From contig NZ_NXLR01000001.1 of assembly GCF_003364255.1 (NCBI RefSeq), positions 124,001 to 188,000 of the forward strand: DNA of 64,000 nt, in the 5' to 3' direction. The notes below the pieces were generated by a model. It did no database searches and was not told where the DNA came from. It worked only from the letters and a program-made list of their open reading frames with translations. The stretch comes from Helicobacter marmotae (GTDB lineage Bacteria; Campylobacterota; Campylobacteria; Campylobacterales; Helicobacteraceae). The position numbers and the translations under genes are program-made. Positions 47,592 through 56,608 of this stretch are shown one piece after another (position 1 is the first letter of the stretch; each line of letters starts with the position of its first letter).

Positions 47592-49967
47592 TCATTCTCC
47601 ATCTATGGTTAGATTTATGTTGCGTTTTACGACATTTGCAAGATATTCTGGCGTGTATGGTTTGGTGATATATTCTGTCATACCTGATTCCACGCCCCTC
47701 ATGCGGTCAGTTTTGCTATTTCGGCTGGTAACGGCGATAAGGGGGAGATTTTTAAATTTATTATATTTGCGCACTTCTGAAGCAAAGGTGTAGCCATCCA
47801 TTTTTGGCATTTCTATATCCACAAGCACGGCATCAAGTTGCTTATCGCCATTTTTGACAATATCAAGCCCTTCTAAGCCATTTGCTGCTTCAAGCACGGT
47901 AACGCCGAGTGTTTTAAGGCATTTTTTCATAATTGCCCTATCGGTATTGCTATCATCAATAGCAAGCACGACATAATCGCTTGGAGAAGTTTTGGTCTTT
48001 GATACAGCAGCCTCTTCATTGAGTTTAGCAATATTGACTTTGACTTCTTTAGCCATTTCCATCATTGCTGCTACATCTGCAATCATAATGATTTTACCAT
48101 CTCCGCGCACGGTAGCCCCAGCGATACCTTCAGTCCCTTTAAGATAATAGCCTAACGACTTGATAACGACTTCTTCTTGCCCGACAAGATAATCTACCAC
48201 AACCCCCATTTTTTGCTCTGCCAAACCGATAACCACGACATACACATCATTGGTGTTTTCTAACACAGAATCGACTTTGAAAATATCTGCTAGACGCACG
48301 ATTGGAAGCACTTCATCACGTAGTCTTAGCACGCTTTTGCCATCAACAGTGTAGATTTCATCTTGGCTTACGCGCACGGTTTCAATCACTGATGAAAGCG
48401 GGATAGCATAGTATTCTTCTTGTACAGCCACAATCAAAGCCTGCACGATAGCAAGTGTGAGGGGGATTTTGAGCTTTTGTGTAGTGCCTACGCCTTTTTC
48501 AGATTCTATATCAATGATACCATTAAGCTTTTCGATATTGGTTTTTACCACGTCCATACCTACGCCACGCCCTGATACATTGGTAATGGCTGCGGCAGTT
48601 GAAAATCCGGGCTTAAAGATAATACCAAAGGCTTCTTTATCACTCATCGTATCTGCTTCCCTCTCATTAATTAAGCCCTTTTCAATACCTTTTTGCTTGA
48701 GTAATTCTGCATCTAAGCCTTTGCCATCATCAGAAATTTCAATCACAATATGATTACCCTCATTGTATGCCTTGAGATTCACGGTGCCTGTTTCTGGTTT
48801 GCCCGCTGCTGCGCGCACTTCGGGCTTTTCTATACCATGGTCGCAAGAGTTGCGGATAATATGCACAAGTGGGTCGCCTATCTCTTCTACAATCGATTTA
48901 TCAAGCTCCGTTTCTTCCCCTGTGATAATGAGGTCTATATTTTTACCAAGCTCGCGGGAGAGGTCGCGCACCATACGCGGGAATTTATTAAAGACTTTAC
49001 CCACAGGCTGCATACGCGTTTTCATCACTGCGAGTTGCACATCTGTAGTAACAGATGAGATAGAAGCCACGACTTGATTAAGCTCTTCTAAAAACTTTTC
49101 TCCATCATAGCGTTCCTCAACATCACCATAAATTTTAATCAAGCGGTTTTTACCTAGCACAAGCTCCCCGATAAGATTCATAAGGTGGTCTAGCCGCTTG
49201 ACATCAACGCGCACAGTTTGCTCTACATTTGCCGCAGGAGCCTTTTCATCATTTCCAGATTTTTTAGCTGCAGGCTTGGGAGCAGCGGCTTTAGGCGCTG
49301 GAGCGGGAGTGGTTTGGCTTGGAGCTTTTGGTGCTTGTACTTCAGGGGTAGCTCCCTCTGCTTTTTTAGCAGCACGGGCTTGTTTGTCTGCTTCTTGACG
49401 TTTTTTGAGGAGTCTTTCAATCTCTGCCTCAACTTCTTCACTGCTCATATGAGAGTAGTCAAGGTCGGGCTCATCAGCAAGAGGATTATTGTTATCTACT
49501 GCGTGGCTTGTGCTTGGAGCTTGGGATTCTTGGCTGGGAGCGGGCTGCTCTTTTGGTGTATCTTCTGCGGGGGCGCCACCATTAGAGATAGCCTGCAGAC
49601 GTGCTACGGTATCATCAATATCAATACCGCTATTGGCGTCAGTGCCGCTATCACGTATGGCACTAAGGAGAGATTTCATCAAATCCACAGAATGAAGCAC
49701 CACGTCCATAACATCTGGTGTAATTTTTAACTCATCGCGTCTTGCTTTATTTAATACATCTTCCATATTGTGTGTAAGACGTGTAAGGATGTCAAAATTT
49801 AAAAATGAGCTTGAACCTTTGATTGTATGGGCTACTCTAAAGATTCTATTTAATAAATCAAGATCTTCTGGATTGTTTTCAAGCTCTACCAAATCTTGGT
49901 CGAGTTGTTCTATCATTTCGAAAGCTTCTACGAGAAAGTCTTCCATTATTTCTTGCATATCGTCCAT
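47592..49967 (-). CDS. cheA: Chemotaxis histidine kinase with C-terminal receiver (CheAY)
   Basis: 791 residues: HPt domain with phosphorylated His 47 (RIFRVAHTIKGSS), an Ala/Pro/Lys-rich linker (about 130-245), dimerisation domain, GHKL kinase domain (HIIRNSCDHGIEKPE; GRGVGMDVVKTNIEKLNG), CheW-like regulatory domain, and a receiver from about 664 with acceptor Asp 717 (VLVDIEMPKMDG) and Lys 769. The fused receiver is the CheAY arrangement of Helicobacter and Campylobacter. AGGATACACA precedes the ATG. Confidence 0.94.
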   Translation of the reverse strand: MDDMQEIMEDFLVEAFEMIEQLDQDLVELENNPEDLDLLNRIFRVAHTIKGSSSFLNFDILTRLTHNMEDVLNKARRDELKITPDVMDVVLHSVDLMKSLLSAIRDSGTDANSGIDIDDTVARLQAISNGGAPAEDTPKEQPAPSQESQAPSTSHAVDNNNPLADEPDLDYSHMSSEEVEAEIERLLKKRQEADKQARAAKKAEGATPEVQAPKAPSQTTPAPAPKAAAPKPAAKKSGNDEKAPAANVEQTVRVDVKRLDHLMNLIGELVLGKNRLIKIYGDVEERYDGEKFLEELNQVVASISSVTTDVQLAVMKTRMQPVGKVFNKFPRMVRDLSRELGKNIDLIITGEETELDKSIVEEIGDPLVHIIRNSCDHGIEKPEVRAAAGKPETGTVNLKAYNEGNHIVIEISDDGKGLDAELLKQKGIEKGLINEREADTMSDKEAFGIIFKPGFSTAAAITNVSGRGVGMDVVKTNIEKLNGIIDIESEKGVGTTQKLKIPLTLAIVQALIVAVQEEYYAIPLSSVIETVRVSQDEIYTVDGKSVLRLRDEVLPIVRLADIFKVDSVLENTNDVYVVVIGLAEQKMGVVVDYLVGQEEVVIKSLGYYLKGTEGIAGATVRGDGKIIMIADVAAMMEMAKEVKVNIAKLNEEAAVSKTKTSPSDYVVLAIDDSNTDRAIMKKCLKTLGVTVLEAANGLEGLDIVKNGDKQLDAVLVDIEMPKMDGYTFASEVRKYNKFKNLPLIAVTSRNSKTDRMRGVESGMTEYITKPYTPEYLANVVKRNINLTIDGE

Positions 49968-50006
49968 TGTGTATCCTCTAACGAAATTTTGTGAATCATT
50001 GTACTA

Positions 50007-50957
50007 TTATTTTGACAAAATTCTGCTTATTTCATCATAAAATAGTTTTGCATCAAACTTAACCAAATACGCTTCTGCTCCTATTTCCTTTCCTTTAGTG
50101 GCACTGAATTTATCACTAATAGAGGAGTTAAATATCAGTGGAATATTACTAAATCTCGCATCATTTTTTACTTGTGCGGCAAAGTGAAAGCCATCCATTT
50201 GTGGCATTTCCACATCAGAGATGATAAGCTTTAAATGCTGGGCGATATTCTCTCCCCATTGCTCATAGAGCTGCTCTAGACGCTTTAAGCCCGATACGCC
50301 ATCGATAGCATCAACAACTTGAAATCCAATATCCCCCAAGGTGCTACGTAGGAGTTTGCGCGCGATAGAACTATCATCTAAAATAAGCACGGTTCCATCA
50401 AATTTGCGTTGGGGTTTGAAGTCTTCAAGATTCGTGCTACTGCCGCTTGGCATATGGAAGTCAAGATCATCAATAATGCCCTCTAAATCCAAAATAAGCA
50501 GAGTGCGACCATCTTCAATACGCGTTGTCCCTGTAATTTTACCCCTATGCTCTTCATTGCTAAGGCTAAACATAGCAGATTCTATATCTGCCCAACTCAC
50601 GCGTCTAAGCCTCCTTGCTGCATGCACGACAAAGCCCAATTGTTTGTTGTTAAATTCTGTAACAATCACCTTTTTTTGATACTTCATATCTTCTTTTGGT
50701 TTGATATTCATCCAACGGGCTAAATCAATAAGGGGCAATATATCGCCGCGTAAGTCAAACATACCGAGCATATAGTCTGGGCTTCCGGGGGTTTCAAAGA
50801 TTTCTTGGGGGTATTCATTAATCCCGCTTACCTTTACGACATTAATGCCATATACACCCTCATAGGTTTCTCCGTCTTTATCTTCATAGATTCTAAAATC
50901 TACAAGCTCTATTTCATTGCTAGCAATCCGCTTAATATCAACTTTATTGCTCTTCAA
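50007..50957 (-). CDS. cheV: Chemotaxis protein CheV
   Basis: 316 residues: CheW-like domain (about 15-165; MLGMFDLRGDILPLIDLARW) and receiver (about 188-312; LILDDSSIARKLL, acceptor Asp 248 in ISDVEMPQMDG). Its place before cheA matches the CheV3 gene of H. pylori. The start is TTG at 50957, with AAGGAG close upstream, and no ATG lies near it. Confidence 0.9.
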   Translation of the reverse strand: MKSNKVDIKRIASNEIELVDFRIYEDKDGETYEGVYGINVVKVSGINEYPQEIFETPGSPDYMLGMFDLRGDILPLIDLARWMNIKPKEDMKYQKKVIVTEFNNKQLGFVVHAARRLRRVSWADIESAMFSLSNEEHRGKITGTTRIEDGRTLLILDLEGIIDDLDFHMPSGSSTNLEDFKPQRKFDGTVLILDDSSIARKLLRSTLGDIGFQVVDAIDGVSGLKRLEQLYEQWGENIAQHLKLIISDVEMPQMDGFHFAAQVKNDARFSNIPLIFNSSISDKFSATKGKEIGAEAYLVKFDAKLFYDEISRILSK

Positions 50958-51010
50958 GTATGCTCCTTGGTTGGACTCTTATGTTAGGCTCTTAATTTAA
51001 TGGGTGAATC

Positions 51011-51814
51011 TTAAGTAAAGAGTGATTTTATATCACAAATACTTCTACTAATATAAAATGAGGGCAATGATACATATAAAGTTTCACCCTTGCAAGTTTT
51101 ACCAATATGAAAATGCCCCTCGATAATCGCATCAAGGGTGATATTTTGTGCATTCTTTAGCACTTTTTGCATATAGGCATTATAGGCTTGGATACGACTT
51201 TGGGCAAAAGTATGTATATTATCGCTCCTGCCTTGTTTAATGGTATTGGCATTGACCTTTGCAATGATAGAGCGATAGACTCTGCCGCGGCTTAGGGTAT
51301 CAAGCGCATACATGATGGCATTAAGAATCTGCGTATTCATAAGGCGGATATAAAGCTCATATTTGGTATTAAGAAATATATCTCCATGTGCGAGTAGGAG
51401 GTGCTTTTTCTGCGCTTGGTGCATTGTGTAGAAGAGTTTGGGCTGCTGCGAGCGCGGGATAATGCGCACAGAGCTAAGAGATGTTAATCCTGTGAGTTTG
51501 AAGTCATGATTTCCCTCAAACCACCATATCTGCGTGTATTGGCTAAGGGATTGTATAGCATTAAGAAGTGCCTTGTTGCTTTGAATGCTTGATGGGATCT
51601 TGCCTAAGAGAAGATGAGCAATATCGCCCATAAGAAAGATTTGCGAGGGGATCGTTTGAATATTGTTTAAAAGATGTTCAAAATATTCTAAAAGTGCTTG
51701 TGAGGATACTTTGCTTTGATGTGTTAAATCTGTGTGCAATGGCATAAAATGCGCATCAGCGATAAAGATAGCATCATCTTTAATAAGCGGGATTTGTGCA
51801 TAATCATTTTGCAT
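51011..51814 (-). CDS. Calcineurin-like UDP-2,3-diacylglucosamine hydrolase (LpxH/LpxJ-like)
   Basis: 267 residues with the metallophosphoesterase motifs in order: DAHFMPLH (near residue 20), GDIAHLLLG (63), GNHDF (100), HGDIF (143) and EGHFHIGK (234). In Campylobacterota a protein of this kind takes the place of LpxH in lipid A synthesis (LpxJ), and the next gene after cheV in H. pylori (HP0394) is such a candidate; this is from memory. No acyltransferase or lpx gene is adjacent to confirm it. Confidence 0.72.
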   Translation of the reverse strand: MQNDYAQIPLIKDDAIFIADAHFMPLHTDLTHQSKVSSQALLEYFEHLLNNIQTIPSQIFLMGDIAHLLLGKIPSSIQSNKALLNAIQSLSQYTQIWWFEGNHDFKLTGLTSLSSVRIIPRSQQPKLFYTMHQAQKKHLLLAHGDIFLNTKYELYIRLMNTQILNAIMYALDTLSRGRVYRSIIAKVNANTIKQGRSDNIHTFAQSRIQAYNAYMQKVLKNAQNITLDAIIEGHFHIGKTCKGETLYVSLPSFYISRSICDIKSLFT

Positions 51815-51829
51815 AAGTATTCATCTCTC

Positions 51830-52867
51830 CTAGAATATCCCATAAGGAATCTGCGGCACTCCTAGTTGCTCTTCTAGCCCGCAGATGAGATTAGCATTTA
51901 CAAGCGCTTGTGAGCTCGCCCCTCTTAGGAGATTATCAATGGAAGAGTTGATATAGAGATTCTTACCAGAAGTAGTCACAAAAATATCGCAAAAATGGCT
52001 TCCTACCACATGTGCTATGCTCACTGGGTTTGTGCGAATGCGGACAAATGGCTCATCTTTGTAGGCATTATGGAGTATCTCATATGCTTGCTGTGGGCTA
52101 AGCGGGGAGTGAAGTGTAGCAAATATACTTACTAGCATACCGCGTGTAATAGGCGTAAGATGTGGCACAAAGGCAATATCTAGGCTATTTCCTGTGATGT
52201 CATGGCATTTTTGTGAGATTTCTATTTGGTGACGATGCATCAGCGGAGAGTAACTAAATAAATTTTCATTAATGTGTGAGAAATGCGTGTTTTCACTTAA
52301 ACTTTTCCCTGCTCCGCTTACACCACTTTTAGCATCGACAAACACCCCACAAGCAGGATTGATATAGGCACTAAAGGGGAGCAAGGCTAAAAGCGTGGCT
52401 GTAGGGTAGCAGCCCGGATTAGCAATAAGCTTAGCACTCTGTATGTATTGGCGATTGTATTCAGGCAAGCCATATATCGCATGGGCTAAATTTTCTTTAT
52501 CTGTGTGAGGGCAGTAATATTTCTCATAGTTTGCTGCATTAAGGCGATAGTCCGCGGAAAGGTCAATGACTTTGGCTTGAGGATTTAGAGCAAAAATCTC
52601 TTGTGTCATCTCCATAGCACTTTTATGCGGGAGGGCGAGAAAGAGAAGCTCACAAGATTCCAAAGCAGTCTTGGGGTTTGCTTTTTGAATCTGTAAATGC
52701 GAGAAGCAAAGTGAAGCTAGCATTTTATGTATATCTTGGAGCTCTCCCTCCCCTTGTGTGTTCGCTACATAGCTAAGCTCAAATACGGGGTGATTGATTA
52801 AGAGTTTGACAAGCTCCAATCCTGTGTAGCCGCTTACACCGATGATTCCTACGCGAATGTGGGGCAT
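51830..52867 (-). CDS. argC: N-acetyl-gamma-glutamyl-phosphate reductase
   Basis: 345 residues: Rossmann start GIIGVSGYTGLELVKLL and catalytic cysteine in NPGCYPTATLLALLPF (near residue 151), followed by GVSGAGKSLSE. It carries out the third step of arginine synthesis. It follows pepD by two bases on the same strand. Confidence 0.93.
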   Translation of the reverse strand: MPHIRVGIIGVSGYTGLELVKLLINHPVFELSYVANTQGEGELQDIHKMLASLCFSHLQIQKANPKTALESCELLFLALPHKSAMEMTQEIFALNPQAKVIDLSADYRLNAANYEKYYCPHTDKENLAHAIYGLPEYNRQYIQSAKLIANPGCYPTATLLALLPFSAYINPACGVFVDAKSGVSGAGKSLSENTHFSHINENLFSYSPLMHRHQIEISQKCHDITGNSLDIAFVPHLTPITRGMLVSIFATLHSPLSPQQAYEILHNAYKDEPFVRIRTNPVSIAHVVGSHFCDIFVTTSGKNLYINSSIDNLLRGASSQALVNANLICGLEEQLGVPQIPYGIF

Positions 52868-52869
52868 AT

Positions 52870-54225
52870 TTAATCCTTATATGTGTGGATAAACTCATCT
52901 AAAATCGCACAAAATGTATCAAAATGTGCGAGGTTGAGCGATTCATTACAACTATGTGGAGCGTTAATAGTGGGACCAATGGAGAGCACTTCAAGCCCAG
53001 CCTTTGTGCCATGAGATAAAAGCTGCCTTTTGAGAATCCCACATTCTAGCCCGGCATGAATTTGGGCAAGGTGTGGGGTAATGGAGTGGCTTTTGTATAT
53101 ATCGCATAGAAGTTTTAGGGCTTTATGCTCTGTGTTTATGCTTTTTTCCCATGGGGCGTAGTAGCCGCTAGTATGTATTTGGCAATGTGGATTCAAAAAT
53201 GGCACACTTGTATATAGCCGTTTAATAGTACGTTTAAGGAGATTGTCTGTATTGGCTCGTGCCATTATAATAAGACTTAAGGTTTGCTTATCTTGTGTGA
53301 GCATTGAGAGATTAAGCGAAGAGAGTACGCCAGAAGATGAGCTTGCATATACGCCGCTATGTATCGCACATATGAGGGGCACAATGGCATTTTTATGATA
53401 GGCATGGCTAAAGGATTGCTTACAAGGAGTGATATGAAAATATGCTTTATTGGGAGTGATGTATCGCTCCTCTAAAGGAGTGGCAGAGAGAATGATAGCA
53501 TCTACGCCTGTGGGGATAGAGTTGCGTTTTTCTCCTGCATTAAGGCTAATGATATAAGCATCAATATCAGCTAAAAAGAAGCCAAATTCAGCTATGGCGT
53601 TTTCTTTGTTTTTGTGGATTTCAATTCCACTATGCCCACCTAGAAAGCCCTCTGTGTGAATATGATACATAAAGGGGTGTGTGTGAAAGAGTATATGGGC
53701 TTCTTGTAAGAAGGGCTCAAGGTTTATGGCGCATTCTATATCTACCCCTCCCGCACAGCCAAGCACAATCTCATATATATCCTCGCTATCAAGGTTTAAA
53801 AGCAGAGAAGATTCTATCTTTAGGGCTAAATGATTAGCCCCTATCATACCCACCTCTTCATCATTAGTAAAAAGTAGTTCAATATCAGGGAAGTCTTGGG
53901 CAAGCATACAAGCCATACCTATGCCATTATCTGCCCCAAGGGAGGAATCATCTGCGTATAAAAAGCCATCTTTTTGCACTATTTCTACACCTTGATGTTG
54001 CGTGCTTTTACCTACGCATACCATATCATAGTGGCTTTGCAGGCAAATATGTGGCTTGCCTCTTTTGGCATAGATATTTTTTGCCTCATCGCTTTGTACT
54101 TCATAGCCTTTATCTCTAAGTGTATTACAAAGGTAGTTAAACATATCTTGTGTGTGAAAGCTACAATGTGGAATGCCACACAATGTGCGAAAATGCTCAA
54201 AAGCATTGGTAGCAAATGTGTTCAT
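52870..54225 (-). CDS. pepD: Aminoacyl-histidine dipeptidase (PepD-like, M20 family)
   Basis: 451 residues. M20 metal ligands lie in LQSHYDMVCVG (near residue 70) and DDSSLGADNGIGMAC (near 105), with FTNDEEVGMIG (near 132) holding the catalytic Glu, and the lid domain in between. It hydrolyses Xaa-His dipeptides in the cytoplasm. I start at ATG 54225 because GGGGGAG lies right before it; the frame runs open to 54372 but would overlap the next gene upstream. Confidence 0.88.
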   Translation of the reverse strand: MNTFATNAFEHFRTLCGIPHCSFHTQDMFNYLCNTLRDKGYEVQSDEAKNIYAKRGKPHICLQSHYDMVCVGKSTQHQGVEIVQKDGFLYADDSSLGADNGIGMACMLAQDFPDIELLFTNDEEVGMIGANHLALKIESSLLLNLDSEDIYEIVLGCAGGVDIECAINLEPFLQEAHILFHTHPFMYHIHTEGFLGGHSGIEIHKNKENAIAEFGFFLADIDAYIISLNAGEKRNSIPTGVDAIILSATPLEERYITPNKAYFHITPCKQSFSHAYHKNAIVPLICAIHSGVYASSSSGVLSSLNLSMLTQDKQTLSLIIMARANTDNLLKRTIKRLYTSVPFLNPHCQIHTSGYYAPWEKSINTEHKALKLLCDIYKSHSITPHLAQIHAGLECGILKRQLLSHGTKAGLEVLSIGPTINAPHSCNESLNLAHFDTFCAILDEFIHTYKD

Positions 54226-54235
54226 ATCTCCCCCT

Positions 54236-54865
54236 TTATATGTCATATTTTGGACTTGCTTGGAAAATCTCGCCCAAGTCTGCATTATAGTGGGCAACTT
54301 TGCAAGAGTTTTCAATGAGGGCGATAATCTTAGCAAGCGTATAGAGATCACGTGCATACACATACGCCCCATAGCCCTTAATCAGCATAAAGCAATGCGA
54401 ATGCTCCTTAAAATATCGCGGAATATCTGTATCGGCTCTATCCGCCCATGTCTCATAATCTTTAGGATCAAAAACTTCAATGCTTGGGGCAAGAAACTTA
54501 TAGCCAAAATAATCTTTGGGCTTGAGTATGCTGTATTTAAGTGTATAAGAGACTAAATAAGGAGGCATGGCATAAGCAATAAACTTAGCTTCACTAAAGT
54601 CTTTATATATGGCTGCGTGAATAGGCGCATGCAAGCTTGCTTCATTCCAGCGGTAATCCTGCTTGTGATAAAGCATAATCATAGAATCTGCATTGAGATT
54701 ATCAAAAATGGCATGTTGTTTATTGATAAGAAAGCGATTTTTAGACACTCGCGCAGAAATAGCCCCATGAAAGATACCAAAAAAATTTTTTCTAAACATA
54801 GATAGCGATATGCTAGCAATATCAGAGATGAGCTCATTATTGATTTGAGAGGTATGTATATTCAT
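54236..54865 (-). CDS. Class II aldolase/adducin-family protein
   Basis: 209 residues resembling the class II aldolase fold (ISLSMFRKNFFGIFHGAISA; later IPRYFKEHSHCFMLIKGYGA). The usual zinc-binding HxH is only partly visible (SLHAPIHAAIY gives one pair), so catalysis is uncertain. I start at ATG 54865; its ribosome site is weak. The open frame reaches 55054 through AT-rich DNA that looks non-coding. It ends 10 bases before pepD. Confidence 0.6.
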   Translation of the reverse strand: MNIHTSQINNELISDIASISLSMFRKNFFGIFHGAISARVSKNRFLINKQHAIFDNLNADSMIMLYHKQDYRWNEASLHAPIHAAIYKDFSEAKFIAYAMPPYLVSYTLKYSILKPKDYFGYKFLAPSIEVFDPKDYETWADRADTDIPRYFKEHSHCFMLIKGYGAYVYARDLYTLAKIIALIENSCKVAHYNADLGEIFQASPKYDI

Positions 54866-55210
54866 AAGAGCAATTGTAGCCTTTGTTGGCAATGGAGATA
54901 TAAATGGGGTGCTAAAGGAGTAGGAATTGCAATGAAATAGCCGCCAAAAAGTAGCATTTAAATTAAAATATTTAGAATTTTTAAATAGATATATTAAGAT
55001 AAGTTTATAGTAATAGACTAAAGTTTTGCAAAATTTAGCAATAAATTTATACATTTGCTAAATTTTATGGTATAATCCATTCGTTTCATAACAAGAAACA
55101 AGTTTTAACAGAAGTCATAACATATACAAACAGAGAAGTTCAAAGAAAGTTCCAAAGTAAAGTTTAATGTGTAGATTTGTACAGATATGTGAAAATAAAG
55201 GATAGTGTTT
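54866..55210. promoter_or_regulatory. Upstream region of the hrcA-grpE-dnaK operon
   Basis: 345 bp, very AT-rich, between divergent genes. It holds a degenerate CIRCE operator (55036-55062), a TATAAT box about 10 bases after it, and a leader of roughly 120 bases before hrcA. No gene is seen. Confidence 0.55.
55036..55062 (+). promoter_or_regulatory. Degenerate CIRCE operator (HrcA site)
   Basis: TTAGCAATA, nine bases, ATTTGCTAA: the same 9-9-9 geometry as CIRCE (TTAGCACTC-N9-GAGTGCTAA) with TTAGCA and TGCTAA kept. The flanks extend the palindrome to AAAATTTAGCAA and TTGCTAAATTTT. It lies directly before a TATAAT box, so bound HrcA would block RNA polymerase, giving autoregulation of the operon. 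Confidence 0.62.
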
Positions 55211-56005
55211 ATGAGTAAAAAGGAAATGTTGCTCTCTTGTGTGATTGGTGAATACTTAAAGCATAAAGAGCCCATTGGTTCAGAATCCTTAAAAATGCTT
55301 ATAAACGCCAAGATTTCATCTGCAACGATACGCAATTATTTTAAGGCACTCGCTGATGAGGGGTTACTTTTCCAGCCTCATATCAGTAGCGGGCGTATCC
55401 CTACACTTGAAGCCTTGAAGTCGTATTGGTATAAACACATTGATACACACTCGGCAATAGAAGTAACTTCGCTTGAGCGCATTAAAGAAGCGAGCTTTAT
55501 CTCTTATGTATTTTGTGCGCTAAGCTCTGAGCAGAGTAATCGCCTATGTGGCATTACGCGTTTAGATGAGCAAAGGTTATTACTTGAATTTGAGCATAAT
55601 GGCATTACTTTGGCTTTCTCAAGTGCCTTGGAGAGATTCTTACATGAACTCAAAGGCTTAGAGATTGCCGATGTGCGCCAAATTGCTTATCAAGTGCGTG
55701 CTCAAAGTCTTCTTAATGCACTTTTATGTGTGCAAAGTCGTAATTTAAGCCGCTTTTGTGCGGGGGCTTTGCTGCAGGCTTATGAGGATAATAGCGATGA
55801 GCAGAGCTTTTATTCTATTGTAGATGGGAGTATATTTGACTCTCTGCAAAATGGTATGTATTGTGAGGAGGTGCTACCTAAGGGTTATGTGGCAATTATG
55901 CAAGATATTGTGCTAAAAGATGAGCCTAATAAAAAAAGTAGAATGCTTTGTGTTGGAGCATTAGATAGAGACTTTACTCAATTTTTTGAGTATGTCCAAT
56001 CTTAA
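55211..56005 (+). CDS. hrcA: Heat-inducible transcription repressor HrcA
   Basis: 264 residues: N-terminal winged helix with YLKHKEPIGSESLK (near residue 15) and SATIRNYFKALADEGLL (near 35), then a GAF-like domain. It represses chaperone genes at CIRCE sites. I use ATG 55211, with AAAGGA upstream; GTG 55205 is an alternative. It heads hrcA-grpE-dnaK. In H. pylori this operon is also under HspR, for which I see no clear site. Confidence 0.87.
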   Translation: MSKKEMLLSCVIGEYLKHKEPIGSESLKMLINAKISSATIRNYFKALADEGLLFQPHISSGRIPTLEALKSYWYKHIDTHSAIEVTSLERIKEASFISYVFCALSSEQSNRLCGITRLDEQRLLLEFEHNGITLAFSSALERFLHELKGLEIADVRQIAYQVRAQSLLNALLCVQSRNLSRFCAGALLQAYEDNSDEQSFYSIVDGSIFDSLQNGMYCEEVLPKGYVAIMQDIVLKDEPNKKSRMLCVGALDRDFTQFFEYVQS

Positions 56006-56020
56006 GATAAAGGAGTGATT

Positions 56021-56566
56021 ATGCAAGAGCAAGATAAGCAGCCACAAAGTGAGCAAGAATCATCACAAGCAAATGAAGACTTAGCAGAACAAGAAGTATC
56101 GCAAGAGCATTCAGATACCTCTACAGAGGACTTCAAGCTCAAATATGAAGAGCTAAAAGACCAGTATGTAAGGGCATTTGCAGATTTTGAAAACACAAAA
56201 AAACGACTAGAGAGGGAGAAGAATCAGAGTTTAGAATATGCCAATGAGCGCATTATGAATGATTTACTACCCGTGCTTGATACATTAGAAAAAGCCCTAG
56301 AGAGTGCTAAGAGCAATCCTCAAGCAAGTGCTATTGCAGAGGGTTTGGGGCTTACCTTAGAGAGTTTTCTTAAGGTATTAAACAAGCATGGCATAGAAGT
56401 AATCGCCACGGATGGGGAGTTTGACCCCAATTTGCATGAATGCCTTATGCAAGTACCAAGTGAGGATAAAAATGATGGAGAAATACTCCAAACCTTGCAA
56501 AAGGGCTTTGTGTATAAGCAAAGGGTGCTTCGTCCATCTATGGTGAGCGTTGTTAAGAATGCTTAA
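56021..56566 (+). CDS. grpE: Nucleotide exchange factor GrpE
   Basis: 181 residues: acidic disordered N-terminus (1-45), long coiled helix (YVRADF-type [20 protein letters not shown]), beta domain with [18 protein letters not shown] and the closing [12 protein letters not shown]. It releases ADP from DnaK. ATG 56021 follows AAAGGAG; the GTG at 56015 lies inside that site. Confidence 0.92.
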   Translation: MQEQDKQPQSEQESSQANEDLAEQEVSQEHSDTSTEDFKLKYEELKDQYVRAFADFENTKKRLEREKNQSLEYANERIMNDLLPVLDTLEKALESAKSNPQASAIAEGLGLTLESFLKVLNKHGIEVIATDGEFDPNLHECLMQVPSEDKNDGEILQTLQKGFVYKQRVLRPSMVSVVKNA

Positions 56567-56608
56567 ACTTATACAAGTTTTTATTTTAATTTATTTAAGG
56601 AGAACAAC

